Source: Streptomyces bicolor
Lineage (GTDB): Bacteria > Actinomycetota > Actinomycetes > Streptomycetales > Streptomycetaceae
Direction: 5' to 3'
DNA length: 64,000 nucleotides
Assembly: GCF_000719285.1 (NCBI RefSeq)
Contig: NZ_JOFS01000003.1
Span: forward strand, 216,081 to 280,080
The position numbers and the translations under genes were made by a program. The notes below the pieces were generated by a model, which was not told the DNA's origin, ran no database searches, and was given only the letters and a program-made list of their open reading frames with translations. Below, piece by piece: positions 18,012 to 27,055 of the stretch (position 1 is the first letter of the stretch; each line of letters begins with the position of its first letter).

Positions 18012-20168
18012 ATGCCCACATCAGCCATGCCCGAATCCGGTCGCTCGGCGCCGGAAAAATCACGAATGTCGGCGAAGTCGGTGGCGATATGGAGCGCCGT
18101 CGCCCTGGTAGGTGCCCTCGGCTGGGCCGTGCTCGCCCTGTCCCGGGGCGAGGAGATCTCGGCCGTCTGGCTGGTCGTGGCGGCCCTCGGCTCGTATGCG
18201 ATCGCCTACCGCTTCTACTCGCGGTTCATCGCCCGGCGGGTCCTCCAGGTCGACGACAGCCGTGCCACCCCGGCCGAACGCCTCGAGGACGGCGTCGACT
18301 ACCACCCCACCGACAAGCGGGTGCTGTTCGGCCACCACTTCGCGGCGATCGCCGGCGCGGGACCGCTGGTCGGCCCGGTCCTGGCCGCGCAGATGGGCTA
18401 TCTGCCCGGCACGGTCTGGATCATCGCGGGCGTGATCTTCGCCGGCGCGGTGCAGGACATGATCGTCCTGTTCCTCTCCATGCGCCGGGACGGCAAGAGC
18501 CTGGGGCAGATGGCCCGGGACGAGATCGGCAAGGTGGGCGGTGCCGCCGCGCTGATCGGCGTCTTCGCGATCATGATCATCCTGCTCGCGGTTCTCGCGA
18601 TGGTCGTCGTCAACGCGCTGGCGGAGTCCGCGTGGGGCACCTTCTCGGTCTCCATGACCATCCCGATCGCCCTCTTCATGGGCTTCTACATGCGCTATCT
18701 GCGCCCCGGCCGGGTCGTGGAAACGAGCCTCATCGGCGTCGCCCTGCTGCTGCTCGCCATCCTCGGCGGCGGCTGGATCCAGGACTCCTCGCTCGCCGAG
18801 TACTTCGTCTGGAGCCCGGAGACCCTGGTCTTCTGCCTGGTCGGCTATGGCTTCTTCGCCTCGGTGCTGCCGGTGTGGATGCTGCTGGCGCCCCGTGACT
18901 ACCTCTCGACCTTCATGAAGGTCGGCACCATCGCCCTGATGGCCGTCGGCGTGGTCATCGCCGCCCCGAACCTCAAGGCCGAGTCGGTGACCGACTTCGC
19001 CTCGACCGGCGCCGGACCGGTGTTCGCCGGTTCCCTCTTCCCCTTCCTCTTCATCACCATCGCCTGCGGCGCCCTGTCCGGTTTCCACGCCCTGGTCTCC
19101 TCCGGTACGACCCCGAAGCTGATCCAGAAGGAGTCCCAGGTCCGCCTGATCGGCTACGGCTCCATGCTCACGGAGTCCTTCGTCGCCGTGATGGCCCTGA
19201 TCGCCGCCTGCGTGCTCGAACCCGGCCTGTTCTACGCCATGAACTCCCCGGCCGCGCTGCTCGGCCCGACCGTGGACACCGCCGCCGAGGCGGTGAAGAA
19301 CCTCGGCTTCACCATCACCCCGGACCAGCTCACGGCGGCGGCCAAGGCGGTCGAGGAGGAGACACTGGTGGGCCGCTCCGGCGGGGCGCCCACGCTGGCC
19401 GTCGGCATGTCGGAGATCTTCGCCGGGGTGTTCGGCGGCGCCGGGATGAAGGCCTTCTGGTACCACTTCGCGATCATGTTCGAGGCGCTGTTCATCCTCA
19501 CCACGGTGGACGCCGGCACCCGCGTCGGCCGCTTCATGCTCCAGGACATGCTCGGTAACGTCTGGAAGCCGATCGGCCGCGTCACCTGGAAGCCGGGCAT
19601 CTGGATCACCAGCGCCCTGGTCGTCGGCGCCTGGGGCTACTTCCTCTACGCCGGTGTCACCGACCCCCTGGGCGGCATCAAGCAGCTCTTCCCGCTGTTC
19701 GGCATCGCCAACCAGCTCCTGGCCGCCGTGGCGCTGGCCGTCACCACCACCGTGCTGATCAAGTCCGGCAGGCTGCGCTGGGCCTGGGTCACCGGCATCC
19801 CGCTGGCCTGGGACGTGGCCGTCACCTTCACCGCCGGCTGGCAGAAGATCTTCTCGGACAACCCGGCGATCGGCTTCTTCGCCCTGCGCGACAAGTACGC
19901 GCACGCCATCGAGGACGGCCAGCTGCTGCCGGGCGCCACGGACATGGACGACATGCACACCATCGTGCTCAACAACACGGTCGACGGTGTGCTCATGGCG
20001 ATCTTCCTGCTGCTGGTCCTCACCGTCCTGGTCAACTGCGCGGTGGTGTGCGTCCGCGCCGTCCGGGCCGGGGCTCCGCTGCCGACGACCGAGGCGCCGT
20101 ACGTCGAGTCGCGTATCGACGTGCCGGAGCAGCGCGACTCCGAGCCGCTGGTGGGGGCGGGTTCATGA
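18012..20168 (+). CDS. cstA: Carbon starvation protein CstA (peptide/pyruvate transporter family)
   Basis: ATG 18012 follows CAGGAG. 718 residues and about 16-18 membrane helices. The early segment YHPTDKRVLFGHHFAAIAGAGPLVGPVLAAQMGYLPGTVWI is the CstA hallmark. Other family segments are CGALSGFHALVSSGTTPKLIQKE and LTTVDAGTRVGRFMLQDMLG. CstA proteins take up peptides or pyruvate when carbon is limiting. Translation is coupled to the YbdD-type gene by ATGA, a standard CstA pairing. Confidence 0.95.
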   Translation: MPTSAMPESGRSAPEKSRMSAKSVAIWSAVALVGALGWAVLALSRGEEISAVWLVVAALGSYAIAYRFYSRFIARRVLQVDDSRATPAERLEDGVDYHPTDKRVLFGHHFAAIAGAGPLVGPVLAAQMGYLPGTVWIIAGVIFAGAVQDMIVLFLSMRRDGKSLGQMARDEIGKVGGAAALIGVFAIMIILLAVLAMVVVNALAESAWGTFSVSMTIPIALFMGFYMRYLRPGRVVETSLIGVALLLLAILGGGWIQDSSLAEYFVWSPETLVFCLVGYGFFASVLPVWMLLAPRDYLSTFMKVGTIALMAVGVVIAAPNLKAESVTDFASTGAGPVFAGSLFPFLFITIACGALSGFHALVSSGTTPKLIQKESQVRLIGYGSMLTESFVAVMALIAACVLEPGLFYAMNSPAALLGPTVDTAAEAVKNLGFTITPDQLTAAAKAVEEETLVGRSGGAPTLAVGMSEIFAGVFGGAGMKAFWYHFAIMFEALFILTTVDAGTRVGRFMLQDMLGNVWKPIGRVTWKPGIWITSALVVGAWGYFLYAGVTDPLGGIKQLFPLFGIANQLLAAVALAVTTTVLIKSGRLRWAWVTGIPLAWDVAVTFTAGWQKIFSDNPAIGFFALRDKYAHAIEDGQLLPGATDMDDMHTIVLNNTVDGVLMAIFLLLVLTVLVNCAVVCVRAVRAGAPLPTTEAPYVESRIDVPEQRDSEPLVGAGS

Positions 20169-20356
20169 GGACCGTCCGCAAGGTGCTCGGGGTGGTGCGC
20201 TGGTACGCCCGGGAGGTGACCGGCGAGGCCGAGTACGACCGCTACTGCGAGCGCCACCGGCGCCGTCACCCCCAGGCCCCCGTACCGACCCGGCGGGAGT
20301 ACGACGTACTGCGCACCCTGCGCCAGGAGGAGCACCCGCAGAGCCGCTGCTGCTGA
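20165..20356 (+). CDS. YbdD/YjiX family CstA companion protein
   Basis: 63 residues. ATG overlaps the cstA TGA. The sequence TVRKVLGVVRWYAREVTGEAEYDRYCERHRRRHPQAPVPTRREYDVLR carries the family's YDRYxxHxxxxHP-like core. In other bacteria the small partner is needed for uptake by the CstA-type transporter. The C-terminus ends SRCC. Confidence 0.92.
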   Translation: MRTVRKVLGVVRWYAREVTGEAEYDRYCERHRRRHPQAPVPTRREYDVLRTLRQEEHPQSRCC

Positions 20357-20399
20357 CGCGGTTGACGTTCCGCACACCCAACTGCCACTCCATGCCAGA

Positions 20400-20500
20400 G
20401 GGCGGCTGCGGGTGGTTCGTGGTTGCTCGCGCAGTTCCCCGCGCAGTTCCCCGCGCCCCTCAGGTACGTGCAGCGGACGTACCCAAGGGGCGCGGGGCCG
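20400..20500 (-). repeat. Dispersed intergenic repeat, copy 1 (minus orientation, with internal duplication)
   Basis: Read on the minus strand this contains GGGGCGCGGGGAACTGCGCG followed by a GACCAGCC/GAGCAACC variant and CCACGAACCACCCGC. It matches the copies near 33674 and 60746. A 12-nt unit (GCGCAGTTCCCC on plus) is duplicated here. It lies between the ybdD gene and the hypothetical at 20591. Confidence 0.7.
20449..20497. terminator. Long two-part stem-loop after cstA-ybdD
   Basis: CCCCGCGCCCCT pairs with AGGGGCGCGGGG (12 bp) and, after a small internal mismatch, GGTACGT pairs with ACGTACC around a 7-nt loop. It is embedded in the repeat copy and is a strong terminator or cruciform candidate. 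Confidence 0.65.
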
Positions 20501-20590
20501 TATCGACATGCGGCTCCGCCGCGTGGGCGCGACCAGCCCCCGACCATCCGCACCCGCCCGAAGACAGAACCCACCCACGGCGAGACACAG

Positions 20591-21538
20591 ATGCTGAGAC
20601 GCAGCTCCCTCCTGATCCGCCCCGAACTCGACGACGACCCCCTGCACAGGACCCTGCGCGAACTCCGGCCCACCCAGCAGCTCCACGGCCTCGGCGCCGG
20701 CCGTTCCAGCCCCGCATGGGAACCCGTGGCCGCACTGCTGCACACCACAGGACGCGACTGGGACCGCCGTACCCACCGGGTCTCCGTCCTCGCCCGGGGC
20801 CTACCGGCCGCGGTCGCCGAGAGATGGGCCACCGACCGCCCCGACGACGGCGACGCGCTCGTCCTGCGCGCCTACGTTCAGTCGGCCCGCGCCCCGGCCG
20901 AGGGGCACGACGCGGTCCGCCGCGCCGAGCAGCTGTGTCTGCGCGCCGCCGCGGCCTGCCCGGAGGATCCGACCCCCTGGCTGGCGCTGCTGTCCCTGAT
21001 GCACTCCTGCGCCGTGCCGGTGCAGGACGCCGTGCCCGTGTGGACCCAGGCCGTCAACCGCGCCCCCTGGCATCGGACGGCCTACCACCTGATGCTGCGC
21101 TACCTGTCCCCGCGCGGGCACGGCGCGGTTCCCGACATGATGGACTTCGCCTGGCAGGTCGCCTTCCAGGCACCGCACGGCTCACCGATCGCCCTGCTGC
21201 CGGTGGCGGCCCGCGTGGAACTCGTCGCCCACCGCCAGGAGCAGCACGGCCTCGCCGCACTCGGCGTGAGCGGTCACTGGACCGAACCCCGGGCGGTACG
21301 GGAGATCGACACGGCCCTCTCCCGCTGGTTCCACACGTCCGCCGCCCCGCACGCCGAAGCCGTCACCGACCTCAACGTCCTCGCCTTCGCCCTGACCCGC
21401 GCCCACCGCCCGGCCGAGGCGGCCCCGGCGTTCCGGCGCATCGGCCGCCACATGACCCGCCACCCCTGGGACCTGCTGCCCGAGCCGGAACGCACGTTCC
21501 GCTACTGGCGGGACCAGCTGACCGGCCGCCGGACGTGA
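20591..21538 (+). CDS. Conserved hypothetical helical protein (TPR-like)
   Basis: I place the start at ATG 20591 (MLRRSSLLIRPELDDDPLHRTLRELR); the open frame before it runs through the repeat. 315 residues, Ala/Arg/Leu-rich, helical. Repeating pairs such as AEQLCLRAAAACPEDPTPWLALLSLMHSC and VWTQAVNRAPWHRTAYHLMLRYL look like tetratricopeptide units. No catalytic motif or membrane segment is visible. The family appears Streptomyces-specific and I know no function. It converges with the SURF1 gene. Confidence 0.75.
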   Translation: MLRRSSLLIRPELDDDPLHRTLRELRPTQQLHGLGAGRSSPAWEPVAALLHTTGRDWDRRTHRVSVLARGLPAAVAERWATDRPDDGDALVLRAYVQSARAPAEGHDAVRRAEQLCLRAAAACPEDPTPWLALLSLMHSCAVPVQDAVPVWTQAVNRAPWHRTAYHLMLRYLSPRGHGAVPDMMDFAWQVAFQAPHGSPIALLPVAARVELVAHRQEQHGLAALGVSGHWTEPRAVREIDTALSRWFHTSAAPHAEAVTDLNVLAFALTRAHRPAEAAPAFRRIGRHMTRHPWDLLPEPERTFRYWRDQLTGRRT

Positions 21539-21570
21539 GAGCGACCCCTTGGCCGGCCCCGCTATACCCG

Positions 21571-22362
21571 CTATACCGGAGCCGGCGTCGTCTCCGTCTC
21601 CTCCGGCGCAGCCGCCTGCGCCCGTTCCCGGGCCTCGCGGCGGGCCAGGATGAACCAGCCGACGGGGACGCCCGCCGCGAACAGCCACCACTGGATGGCG
21701 TACGCGTAGTTCAGCGGAGCGTTCTCGTCACCGGGCTTCCCGATCAGCTCAGGTGTGTCGCCCTTCGGCTCGGGCGCCGTCTGCACGACGTAGCCGCCCA
21801 GCACCTGGGCGTCCAGCCGCCGCGCCTCCTGCTCGCTGTTGATCAGCATGACCTGCCGGTCGGGAAGGCCCTCGAGGTTCTTGATGCCGCTGGCCTCGGT
21901 CGTCTCGTCGGGCATCAGCCGCCCGGTGACGCTGATCCGGCCGCTCGGCGGCCCGGGGATCTTCGGGAAGGCCGTCTGGCTCGGCCCGTCGGCGGGGATC
22001 CAGCCGCGGTTGACCAGCAGCACCTTGCCGTCCGTCAGGACGAAGGGGGTCAGGACGTGGAAGCCGACCTCCTCGTCCGCGTTGACGCGCCGCCGGACGA
22101 CGACTTCCCGGTCGGTGTCGAACCGCCCCTCCGCGGTCACGGTGCGGTACCGCTGCTTCGAGGTGACGGTGTGTCCCGGGGACGTCAGCTCCTCCACGGG
22201 CACCGGCTTCGCGCCCAGCGCGTCGGCGACCAGCTGGTTGCGGGCGCTGCGCTCCTCGTAGCGGTGCATCTGCCAGATGCCCAGCCTGATCATCGTGGGG
22301 ATGAGAAGCAGGGCGACCAGCGTGAGGATCACCCACTGCCGGGACAACAGGAAGCGGTACAC
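21571..22362 (-). CDS. SURF1-family protein (cytochrome oxidase assembly)
   Basis: GTG 22362 gives the family-like start VYRFLLSRQWVILTLVALLL; a TTG at 22377 is the alternative. 263 residues. TM1 is near residues 8-27. The periplasmic domain has RYRTVTAEGRFDTDREVVVRRR, GFHVLTPFVLTDGKVLLVNRGWIPAD (the SURF1 hallmark) and GRISVTGRL. TM2 is NYAYAIQWWLFAAGVPVGWFILARR near residue 220. It assists haem-copper oxidase assembly. The start codon is inside a perfect inverted repeat (22360-22392). Confidence 0.93.
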   Translation of the reverse strand: MYRFLLSRQWVILTLVALLLIPTMIRLGIWQMHRYEERSARNQLVADALGAKPVPVEELTSPGHTVTSKQRYRTVTAEGRFDTDREVVVRRRVNADEEVGFHVLTPFVLTDGKVLLVNRGWIPADGPSQTAFPKIPGPPSGRISVTGRLMPDETTEASGIKNLEGLPDRQVMLINSEQEARRLDAQVLGGYVVQTAPEPKGDTPELIGKPGDENAPLNYAYAIQWWLFAAGVPVGWFILARREARERAQAAAPEETETTPAPV

Positions 22363-22392
22363 CCCACGACCGTACAACTCGGTCGTGGGGTG
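22360..22392 (-). promoter_or_regulatory. Perfect 13-bp inverted repeat covering the SURF1 start
   Basis: CACCCCACGACCG, 7-nt loop TACAACT, CGGTCGTGGGGTG. On the minus-strand RNA the GTG start of SURF1 lies at the 3' end of the stem. It may act as a terminator for the upstream Zn-ribbon gene or as a structure hiding the ribosome site. Confidence 0.65.
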
Positions 22393-22411
22393 CTTTCAGG
22401 CGGGTACCGGG

Positions 22412-22645
22412 TCACACCTTGTCGACGATCCCCACCTTTCCCTCCTGGCGGGCGCAGTGGGCGCCGCAGTACCAGTGGCCCTCGACCTCGACGCCCTGCC
22501 CGATGATCTGGACACGGCAGTGCTCGCAGATGGGTGCCATGCGGTGGATCGCACAGGAGAAGCAGTCGAAGACGTGCACCGCGCCCTGCGCGTGCACCTC
22601 GAAGGTCATGCCGTAGTCGTTTCCGCATACTTCACATGTCGCCAT
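22412..22645 (-). CDS. Small cysteine-rich zinc-ribbon protein
   Basis: 77 residues. Eight Cys form four CxxC/CxxxC pairs (4/7, 28/31, 40/43, 60/64) with His at 34, 57 and 63: CEVCGNDYG, DCFSCAIH, CEHCRVQ, YCGAHC. This would bind two zinc ions in treble-clef or ribbon folds. It resembles conserved short actinobacterial proteins annotated as metal-binding or metallothionein-like. Its function is unknown. It is 20 nt from the hairpin that covers the SURF1 start, so the two may share a transcript. Confidence 0.85.
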   Translation of the reverse strand: MATCEVCGNDYGMTFEVHAQGAVHVFDCFSCAIHRMAPICEHCRVQIIGQGVEVEGHWYCGAHCARQEGKVGIVDKV

Positions 22646-22724
22646 GCGCCACAGGGTGAGCCGTCACCGCGGCCCGGGCGAGAGGGCTCCGGGCGAGTCG
22701 CGCGGCAATCACCCGTCCGTACGG

Positions 22725-23738
22725 TCACTGCTCCGACGCGGGTTCCACATCCCTGAGGAGTTGCCCGAAGGCCGCCTCGTCGATCACCGGCGTACCGTAC
22801 TGCCGGGCCTTGACCACCTTCGAGGTGCCCGCGTCCGGGTCGTTCGTGACGAGCAGGCTGGTCAGCCGGGACAGGCTCGTCGACACATGCAGCCCGGCCT
22901 CGACCGCGCGGTCCTCCAGCAGGTCCCGCTCGACCGACGTGTCTCCGGAGAAGGCGACCCGCATGCCCTGCTTGAGCCTTTTGCCCTCTTCGTAGCGGCC
23001 CGGGTTGGGATAGGGGCAGGCGGGCCTCTTGCGGGACGGCCGCCAACTGGTCGGGCGGTAGCCGCCGGAGCCGTTGTAGCCGGCGTATCCACCCGCCTGC
23101 TGCCCGATCCGGGGCGTGGCGGTGTCCCGCCACTCGGTCAGCGGCCGGCACTCCTGCAGCGGCAGCCGCACGCTGTCCGCCGCCGCGGCCCGCAGGCTCG
23201 GTCGGAACGCCTCCGCCAGCACGCGCGCGTCGTCGAGCGCGTGGTGCGCGCGCTGCTGTACGACGCCGAAGTGCGCGGCCAGCGACTCCAGCTTGTGGTT
23301 GGGCAGCGGCAGGCCCAGCTCCTTGGACAGCGCGATGGTGCACAGCCGCTGCCGTACCGGCGCCTGCCGCTCCGCGCGCGCGTACTCCCGCGCGATCATC
23401 TGCCAGTCGAAGACGGCGTTGTGCGCGACGAGCACCCGGCCGTCGAGGCGGGCCGAGAACTCCTCGGCGATGTCCGTGAAGAGGGGCGCCGACTCGAGCA
23501 CCTCGCTCGTCAGACCGTGGATCCAGACCGGGCCCGGATCGCGCTCGGGGTTGACCAGCGTGTACCAGTGGTCCTCGACCTCGCCGCGTGCGTCCAGCCG
23601 GTAGACGGCCGCGGAGATTATCCGGTCCTCCCGGGCCAGGCCGGTGGTCTCCACGTCAACGACCGCGTATCCCTGGGGATACGCGGCCGGCCACACTGTC
23701 GGGGAGGACGCCGCGGTCGTCGTACGGTCTTCGAGCAT
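22725..23738 (-). CDS. DEDDh 3'-5' exonuclease with C-terminal BRCT-like domain
   Basis: ATG 23738 is chosen over an upstream frame that reads through a low-complexity stretch. 337 residues. Exo I: AVVDVETTGL (Asp, Glu). Exo II: HNAVFDWQMIARE. Exo III: HHALDDARVLAEA (His and Asp), the DnaQ-like set. A Gly/Arg/Pro linker (about 210-245) is followed by a BRCT-like domain (GMRVAFSGDTSVERDLLEDRAVEAGLHV..LLVTNDPDAGTSKVVKARQYGTPVIDEAAF). It resembles DNA polymerase III epsilon-type proteins with a DNA repair role. A TATCCT -10 lies 8 nt before the start. Confidence 0.93.
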   Translation of the reverse strand: MLEDRTTTAASSPTVWPAAYPQGYAVVDVETTGLAREDRIISAAVYRLDARGEVEDHWYTLVNPERDPGPVWIHGLTSEVLESAPLFTDIAEEFSARLDGRVLVAHNAVFDWQMIAREYARAERQAPVRQRLCTIALSKELGLPLPNHKLESLAAHFGVVQQRAHHALDDARVLAEAFRPSLRAAAADSVRLPLQECRPLTEWRDTATPRIGQQAGGYAGYNGSGGYRPTSWRPSRKRPACPYPNPGRYEEGKRLKQGMRVAFSGDTSVERDLLEDRAVEAGLHVSTSLSRLTSLLVTNDPDAGTSKVVKARQYGTPVIDEAAFGQLLRDVEPASEQ

Positions 23739-23934
23739 GGTCACTGAGGATACGGGCCGCCACTGACAGTCCTGACCGTCAGGTGCCTTGCCACGCCCGC
23801 CCGTTCGAGCGCGGCGAACGCACACGCGTCAACCGGTCGTCGCCCACGCCGTGTTGCCGCACTCCGGTGACCGCGGTGCCCCAACGTGAGCGTCGGTACG
23901 TCCCGGATGTCCCCCGTGGTGCGATCCTCCGCAT

Positions 23935-24645
23935 GTGACCGGACCAACGCATGACGAAGCCCACGGTGGTGCGCTGGGCGAGCGGCTGAACTGGCTGCGG
24001 GCGGCCGTCCTCGGGGCGAACGACGGCATCGTGTCGACCGCGGGACTCGTAGTCGGCGTGGCCGGCGCGACGGACGACCGCTCGGCGCTGCTCACGGCCG
24101 GGCTGGCCGGGCTGCTCGCCGGGTCGATGTCGATGGCGGCGGGGGAGTACGTCTCGGTGTCCACGCAGCGTGACTCGGAGAAGGCCGCGCTGGCCGTGGA
24201 GAGACGGGAGTTGCGGGAGCGGCCCGAGGCGGAACTGGAGGAGCTGACGGAACTGCTGGAGCGACGGGGGCTGTCCCGGGAGGTCGCCCGGGAGGCGGCC
24301 GTGCAGTTGACGGAACGGGACGCGCTGAAGGCACACGCGCGCGTGGAGCTCGGTATCGACCCGGACCGGCTGACCAACCCGTGGCACGCGGCGTGGGCGA
24401 GCTTCGTGGCGTTCACGGCCGGGGCGCTGCTGCCGCTGCTCGCGATGGTGCTGCCGCCCGCGGACCGGCGGCTGGCGGTCACCGTCGTCTCCGTGCTGGC
24501 CGCCCTCGCCCTGACCGGCTGGAGCAGCGCCCGCCTGGGCGCCGCCGCCCCGGCCCGCGCGGTGCTGCGCAATGTGGCGGGCGGCGCGCTGGCCATGGGG
24601 GTCACCTACGCGGCCGGGTCGCTGCTGGACGTGGCCGGGGTGTAG
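23935..24645 (+). CDS. VIT1/CCC1-family transporter (iron/manganese efflux)
   Basis: 236 residues. GERLNWLRAAVLGANDGIVSTAGLVVGVAGATDD is the VIT1 hallmark helix 1. GLLAGSMSMAAGEYVSVSTQRDSEK follows, then a charged cytosolic domain with several Glu (LEELTELLERRGLSREVAREAAVQL, a likely metal-binding helix pair) and four helices ending GVTYAAGSLLDVAG. GTG 23935 is the start. The family moves Fe2+ or Mn2+ out of the cytosol. It stands alone. Confidence 0.93.
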   Translation: MTGPTHDEAHGGALGERLNWLRAAVLGANDGIVSTAGLVVGVAGATDDRSALLTAGLAGLLAGSMSMAAGEYVSVSTQRDSEKAALAVERRELRERPEAELEELTELLERRGLSREVAREAAVQLTERDALKAHARVELGIDPDRLTNPWHAAWASFVAFTAGALLPLLAMVLPPADRRLAVTVVSVLAALALTGWSSARLGAAAPARAVLRNVAGGALAMGVTYAAGSLLDVAGV

Positions 24646-24815
24646 CGGCGGCCTGCCGCCGGTGGGCGCCGATATTGCCGCGCGGTTCTCCCAGGCCACT
24701 GGCACACTCGGAGCCCTCGAAGCGCGCCGGGCGCCGACAGCGACGTACGGTGGGGTGCGCGCTCGACCACCCCACTCCAGCGCACGTACGACAACAGACG
24801 AGAAGGACCCTCGCC

Positions 24816-25880
24816 ATGCGCGCCACCACCATCCACGCCCCCTTCGACATGCGCGTGGAGGACGTGCCCGACCCGGTGGTGCGGCAGCCCACCGACGCCG
24901 TGATCCGGGTGCTGCGCGCCTGCATCTGCGGCAGCGACCTGTGGGCGTACCGGGGCGAGGCGGCCCGGGAGCCGGGTCAGCGGATCGGCCACGAGTTCCT
25001 CGGCGTCGTCGAGGAGACCGGCTCCGAGGTCACGGGCGTCGCGCGGGGTGACCTCGTGGTCGTGCCCTTCATGTGGTCGGACGGCGTCTGCGACTACTGT
25101 CGCGAGGGTCTCACCACCTCCTGCGAACACGGCGGCTTCTGGGGCACCGTCGGCTCGGACGGCGGCCAGGGCGAGGCAGTACGCGTTCCCTTCGCCGACG
25201 CCACCCTCGTCCGGCTTCCCAAGGACGCGGCCGGCGACGACCGCCTGCTGTCCGCCCTGCTGACCCTGTCCGACGTCATGGGCACCGGCCACCACGCCGC
25301 CCTCGGAGCCGGAGCCCGCCCGGGCGCCACGGTCGCCGTCGTCGGGGACGGTGCCGTCGGCCTGTGCGCGGTGCTCGCCGCCAAGCGGCTCGGCGCGGAG
25401 CGGATCATCGCGCTGGGCCGCCACCAGGTCCGTACGGACATCGCGCGCCGCTTCGGCGCCACCGACGTCGTCGCCGAGCGCGGGGACGCGGCCGTCGAGG
25501 CCGTACGCGAACTCACGCGCGGGCAGGGCGCCCACGCCGTCGTCGAGGCCGTCGGTACCGAGCAGTCGATGCGTACGGCGGTCGGGATCGCCCGCGACGG
25601 CGGCACCGTCGGCTGGGTCGGTGTGCCGCACGGCAGCGGCACGGGTCTCGACCTCGGCGTCCTGTTCGACCGCAACATCGCGCTGCGCGGAGGAGTCGCG
25701 CCGGTCCGCACGTACATCCCGGAGCTGCTGCCCGACGTCCTGGACGGCACCATCGACCCGTCGCCCGTCTTCGACATGACCGTCGGCCTGGAGGACGTCC
25801 CCGCCGGCTACAAGGCGATGGACGAGCGCACCGCGCTCAAGGTCCTGGTCACCAACCGAGGCCGGGGAGAAGCCGGCTGA
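24816..25880 (+). CDS. Zinc-dependent alcohol dehydrogenase (MDR family)
   Basis: ATG 24816 has GAGAAGGA upstream. 354 residues. Zinc-binding ACICGSDLW (Cys-x-x-x-x region), GHEFLGVVEE and the second-zinc cluster SDGVCDYCREGLTTSCEHGG are seen, then the NAD(P)-binding VAVVGDGAVGLCAVLAAKRLGAERI. These match GroES-like alcohol dehydrogenases. The substrate cannot be told. It stands between the VIT1-like and CopD genes with no operon partner. Confidence 0.94.
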   Translation: MRATTIHAPFDMRVEDVPDPVVRQPTDAVIRVLRACICGSDLWAYRGEAAREPGQRIGHEFLGVVEETGSEVTGVARGDLVVVPFMWSDGVCDYCREGLTTSCEHGGFWGTVGSDGGQGEAVRVPFADATLVRLPKDAAGDDRLLSALLTLSDVMGTGHHAALGAGARPGATVAVVGDGAVGLCAVLAAKRLGAERIIALGRHQVRTDIARRFGATDVVAERGDAAVEAVRELTRGQGAHAVVEAVGTEQSMRTAVGIARDGGTVGWVGVPHGSGTGLDLGVLFDRNIALRGGVAPVRTYIPELLPDVLDGTIDPSPVFDMTVGLEDVPAGYKAMDERTALKVLVTNRGRGEAG

Positions 25881-25929
25881 GGGCCAGTCGACCGACGCCG
25901 GGGAGAAGCCGGCCACGGGACCGACGGGC

Positions 25930-26937
25930 TCACCAGCGGATCGGTACCGGCAGCGCCGTCAGCAGCCCCGACAGCGCGACCACCACTCCCAGGGCGACGA
26001 CCTCCGCGCGTGCGGGAGAGCAGGCGGTCAGCGGGTCGGTCGCGCGGCGCAGCCGGGCCCGGGCCCACAGGGCGAGCGCGGCCACGGCCACCACCAGGAG
26101 CACCTTGGCCAGCAGTGCACGCCCGTACGCCGTGTCCGTCACCTGCCCGAGGACGGTGTCCGACGGCATCCTGCGCAGCGAACTCCCCACCCCCGTCGCC
26201 GTGATGGCGGCGAGCAGTACGGCCGCCACGCGCGCGTAAAGGCCGAGCAGGGCCGCACCCGCGCGCGCGGCACTCCATCCGCGCAGGGTTCGCAGCGCGT
26301 ACAGCAGCCCGCCGACCCAGAGTGACGCGCAGGTGAGGTGCACGAGCGTCAGGCCGGAGCCCAGCAGCGGGCTGTGCTCGGTCGTGGGGTGGGCGCGCAG
26401 GGCCTCGGCGACCACGACCGCGGCCAGTGGCCAGACCTGGCCGGTCGGCCGGCGCGAGAGGGCGCACAGCCCGGCCACGGCGAAGGCGTTGACCTCCAGC
26501 AGCGCCAGCTTGCCGTCACGCGACGCGTACAGGCCGCCGATGTCGAGGTCGGCGGGGCTGTCCGGCACGAGGTTGCCCGTGGAGACGACCGAGGCGAGGC
26601 CGAGGGCGGCGACGAAACCGGCGGCGGCCGCGTACGGCGCCCAGCTGCTGGGCAGTGCGGGGGGAGCGCCGGGCACGGACCTGGCCAGCCGGCTCACGAA
26701 CAGCTCGCCCAGCGGGACGCACAGCGCCGCGAACAGCACCGTGCGCAGCAGTGCGATCCCACCGGTGCCGGGCGCGGCGGCCTCCCCGGTGCCGTGCAGC
26801 GCGGCCGACGGTCCGAGCAGCGGGATCAGCGCCGCCAGCCCCACCAGGACGAGAACGGCGACGGCGGGGCCGACGCCGGGGCGCGGTCTCGGCGCACTCC
26901 CGTCGGACGCGGCGGGGGAGGGTTCGGTCAATGTCAC
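25930..26937 (-). CDS. CopD-family copper resistance membrane protein
   Basis: I take GTG 26937 as start; the frame also opens at ATG 26958 and further upstream, so about 335-342 residues. About eight membrane helices begin after residue 20 (GVGPAVAVLVLVGLAALIPLL). The conserved region TEHSPLLGSGLTLVHLTCASLWVGGLLYALRTL holds the His and Trp of the CopD core; the last helices are AVAALALWARARL and VVALSGLLTALPVPI. It probably affects copper handling. The CopC partner is not adjacent. Confidence 0.87.
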   Translation of the reverse strand: MTLTEPSPAASDGSAPRPRPGVGPAVAVLVLVGLAALIPLLGPSAALHGTGEAAAPGTGGIALLRTVLFAALCVPLGELFVSRLARSVPGAPPALPSSWAPYAAAAGFVAALGLASVVSTGNLVPDSPADLDIGGLYASRDGKLALLEVNAFAVAGLCALSRRPTGQVWPLAAVVVAEALRAHPTTEHSPLLGSGLTLVHLTCASLWVGGLLYALRTLRGWSAARAGAALLGLYARVAAVLLAAITATGVGSSLRRMPSDTVLGQVTDTAYGRALLAKVLLVVAVAALALWARARLRRATDPLTACSPARAEVVALGVVVALSGLLTALPVPIRW

Positions 26938-27055
26938 CTCATGATCTTCACAAAACATCACAGATTCGGGCAAGTGCCGGAAAACAAGTGGTGGTGCGGC
27001 ATTCCGCCTAGGGGTACGGCTCGGGCGGCTCAAGCCCGACACGAACCCCCGGTCC

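Noticed and set aside
20400..20500. Insertion sequence end
   Set aside because: Inverted repeats are present but there is no transposase or target duplication, so it is a dispersed repeat.
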